Assembly: GCA_900549625.1 (NCBI GenBank)
Contig: URPE01000003.1
Span: forward strand, 28,740-92,739
From: an uncultured Mycoplasmatota bacterium
GTDB taxonomy: Bacteria > Bacillota_I > Bacilli_A > RF39 > UBA660
Length of the DNA stretch: 64,000 nucleotides
Direction: 5' to 3'
Below, piece after piece: positions 62,454 to 64,000 of this stretch (position 1 is the stretch's first letter; every line of letters begins with the position of its first letter). The translations under genes were made by a program, and so were the position numbers. The notes beneath the pieces are model-generated. The model worked only from the letters and a program-made list of their open reading frames with translations. It had not been told where the DNA came from and searched no databases.

Positions 62454-64000
62454 TTAAGCAATAACAAATGGATCACTAGCTGTACCAATACCCCCACTTA
62501 TTTTAGACTCACCCAAAATATTTATAACTGGTCTTATTCCTCCACCATCTGATACATTATTAAAAGCACCAAGATAACCTACATTGTATAGTTGAAAAGC
62601 GTAAGAAGCTGCAGTATCAACCATATACATAGATGGAGATAAAATCCAATATGCATTAGCACTAATTGTATAAGCAGATTTATTAATATAACCATCAGCA
62701 TATCCACTTATCATTAACTCATCAACAGTAAGTAAACCAATGGGATAAGTAAGTGCTTCATTACCCTTATTACTTGTAGATGTAGTAAATAAATCATTCA
62801 CTAAAGAACATCTTAATGTTGGTGATTTAGATTTATAAAATCTATTATAAACGTTATAAATTGTACTTGAACCATTTGTTGAATAACCATTACCACTTGA
62901 TACACTTCTATCATTGCAAAAACCTGCATCAGCAATTATAGCTCCATTATTAGTATCTAAAATGTTTGCTTTATACCAATTGTCTAACTCAGTTTTTACA
63001 TTACTATCTACTTCGTTAGCTGTCGACTTATCAAAACTCTCATTCAAAGTATTACCATACATATAGCCAGTATAAGCAGGGTTATCTGTTTTATTATTAA
63101 ATGGTTTCCAAGATAAAATATTAAAACCATCTCCACTTACATTAGGCGTTTTACCATCATATAAAAGTCTCACACTTCCATCACCATTTATACGTACTAT
63201 ACGCCAGTAGTATCCCGCATATTTCACATAATTATTTTTTGCAGAACCACGGTAATAATAACTTATGCCATCATCATCTGCCATTTGATAAAGTCCTTTA
63301 TCTGACTTATCACTTTCATTTTCTGTTTGGTTCATTAAATATCCTTTTAAATTATATCTTCTCGTTTTGAAAGAAGTTCCGCCTGAACCAGTTGCTGTAC
63401 CATCTGTAATACTTGCCCCAGTGATTTCATAAATACCTGAACAACCTGAGATATTTTTCCATATTGATATAACATCAGCAGAATTCGTGTTATATCCGGA
63501 ACTACAGAAATAATACTTCGTTGTACCTCCATATGTTAAAGTAGTTGGATCTACTTGTTGAACATTTGTAATGTTATATTTTCCTGTCTCGGAGTTAAAG
63601 GTATAACTAGAGCCTATTGGAAGTAAAACGGCTGATGCCGATAAATTTTTAAATCTCGTATCTGTATCTTTTTGAGCAACTAAGTCTGGATGAGGCATTG
63701 TAGATGTTATAGAATTTAAAGAATTACTTTTATTTTCATTCCAAATAAGAATTGGCGCTGTCTTAGTAAAGTCTGGACTTTGCTTTTCCGCAATTTTTTG
63801 TTTTGATATTTCAGGACTTGTTTGATATTCATTAGCTAGTATGGCATCACTTATCTTGTTATATCCTTGTTTTAATGGGTCATATATTCCTGCACTTGCC
63901 GTTACTGTTACTTTAGCATTAAATAATTTATTCATTGCATCTATATCTTCTGGTCCTACATCTTCACTTAACCATAATCTTAATTTATAGTTATTGGTTT
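62454..64000 (-). CDS. Surface protein with camelysin-like repeat and lectin-like end (5' end missing)
   Basis: The frame is open to the right window edge, so the N-terminus is missing; about 515 residues are visible. The first visible stretch (YKLRLWLSEDVGPEDIDAMNKLFNAKVTVTA) matches TasA/CalY-like signal-anchored proteins. A central region (YYWRIVRINGDGSVRLLYDG) and an FGE/C-type-lectin-like end (YPIGLLTVDELMISG, YWILSPSMY, GGGIRPVINI) follow. This is the same C-terminal architecture as the protein at 54274-55666. The codons here are AT-rich throughout. Confidence 0.75.
   Translation of the reverse strand, partial: TNNYKLRLWLSEDVGPEDIDAMNKLFNAKVTVTASAGIYDPLKQGYNKISDAILANEYQTSPEISKQKIAEKQSPDFTKTAPILIWNENKSNSLNSITSTMPHPDLVAQKDTDTRFKNLSASAVLLPIGSSYTFNSETGKYNITNVQQVDPTTLTYGGTTKYYFCSSGYNTNSADVISIWKNISGCSGIYEITGASITDGTATGSGGTSFKTRRYNLKGYLMNQTENESDKSDKGLYQMADDDGISYYYRGSAKNNYVKYAGYYWRIVRINGDGSVRLLYDGKTPNVSGDGFNILSWKPFNNKTDNPAYTGYMYGNTLNESFDKSTANEVDSNVKTELDNWYKANILDTNNGAIIADAGFCNDRSVSSGNGYSTNGSSTIYNVYNRFYKSKSPTLRCSLVNDLFTTSTSNKGNEALTYPIGLLTVDELMISGYADGYINKSAYTISANAYWILSPSMYMVDTAASYAFQLYNVGYLGAFNNVSDGGGIRPVINILGESKISGGIGTASDPFVIA

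Noticed and set aside
63347..63532. Small leftward frame inside the surface protein at 62454
   Set aside because: Overlaps a clear coding frame and has no ribosome site.
1..64000. CRISPR array
   Set aside because: No regularly spaced direct repeats with unique spacers were seen; the recurring motifs are operators, inverton sites and protein repeats.
1..64000. Mycoplasma genetic code (TGA as Trp)
   Set aside because: TGA ends the regulator at 48141 at a sensible length, and conserved Trp positions use TGG.

Overview
The window is AT-rich DNA (roughly 70-75% A+T by eye). It fits a gut-type Firmicute from the deep-branching Bacilli/Erysipelotrichia/Mollicutes-like lineages: Gram-positive Shine-Dalgarno sites, Cna-B and InlB-type surface repeats, a PrgI/VirB4/VirD4 conjugation set and a monoderm Tad locus. 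TGA is a stop here (for example it ends the gene at 47743-48141) and Trp is TGG, so this is not the Mycoplasma code. No species can be named from sequence alone.

Layout. (1) About 1-51.58 kb looks like the right-hand part of a large integrative conjugative element whose left end lies outside the window. 0-21 kb, read leftward, holds the type IV secretion genes (VirB4, PrgI, VirB6/TrbL-like, VirB2-like pilin, VirD4), a PcfB-like accessory protein, a DnaG-type primase, a DNA methyltransferase, an InlB-repeat surface protein and a large NlpC/P60-like plus Cna-B surface protein. 21-33 kb is a phase-variation island. Five gene units are each preceded by a ~150-bp invertible promoter cassette bounded by AAAGT-N5-ACT sites, and a tyrosine recombinase sits beside the last cassette. 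33-36 kb holds HTH regulators, a possible small RNA and three unknown rightward genes. 36-39 kb is a two-component system with an ABC exporter. 39-48 kb is accessory cargo (lipoprotein, CAP-domain protein, cold-shock protein, MazF-like toxin, HTH regulators). 48-51.5 kb holds a replication-initiator-like gene and a complete archaeal-type valyl-tRNA synthetase.

(2) The element ends inside the chromosomal valS. Only the first ~270 codons of a normal bacterial ValRS remain (51508-52392), followed by a foreign tail. The element's own full-length ValRS gene begins 28 bp after that truncated frame stops. It therefore sits in the native valS transcript, behind a valine-type T-box (52.8-53.0 kb).

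(3) 52.4-64 kb is chromosome: a short T-box-controlled gene, two pseudopilins, a surface protein with an out-of-frame poly-G9 tract and a GC-rich hypervariable-looking C-terminus, a Tad/Flp pilus operon, an HD-domain protein, a tRNA-Leu(CAA), and a second surface protein cut by the window end.

How the parts fit. The HTH regulator at 47.7 kb lies next to several copies of a TGTCTAC-N4-GTAGACA operator. The same operator overlaps the pilin promoter at 4.67 kb, which links element maintenance to conjugation. The recombinase at 31.8 kb probably flips the five promoters independently, because each pair has its own 5-bp spacer. In this assembly four promoters point away from their genes (OFF) and one points toward its operon (ON). 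The two most notable discoveries are this multi-inverton island and the valS-integrating element that supplies a replacement ValRS.
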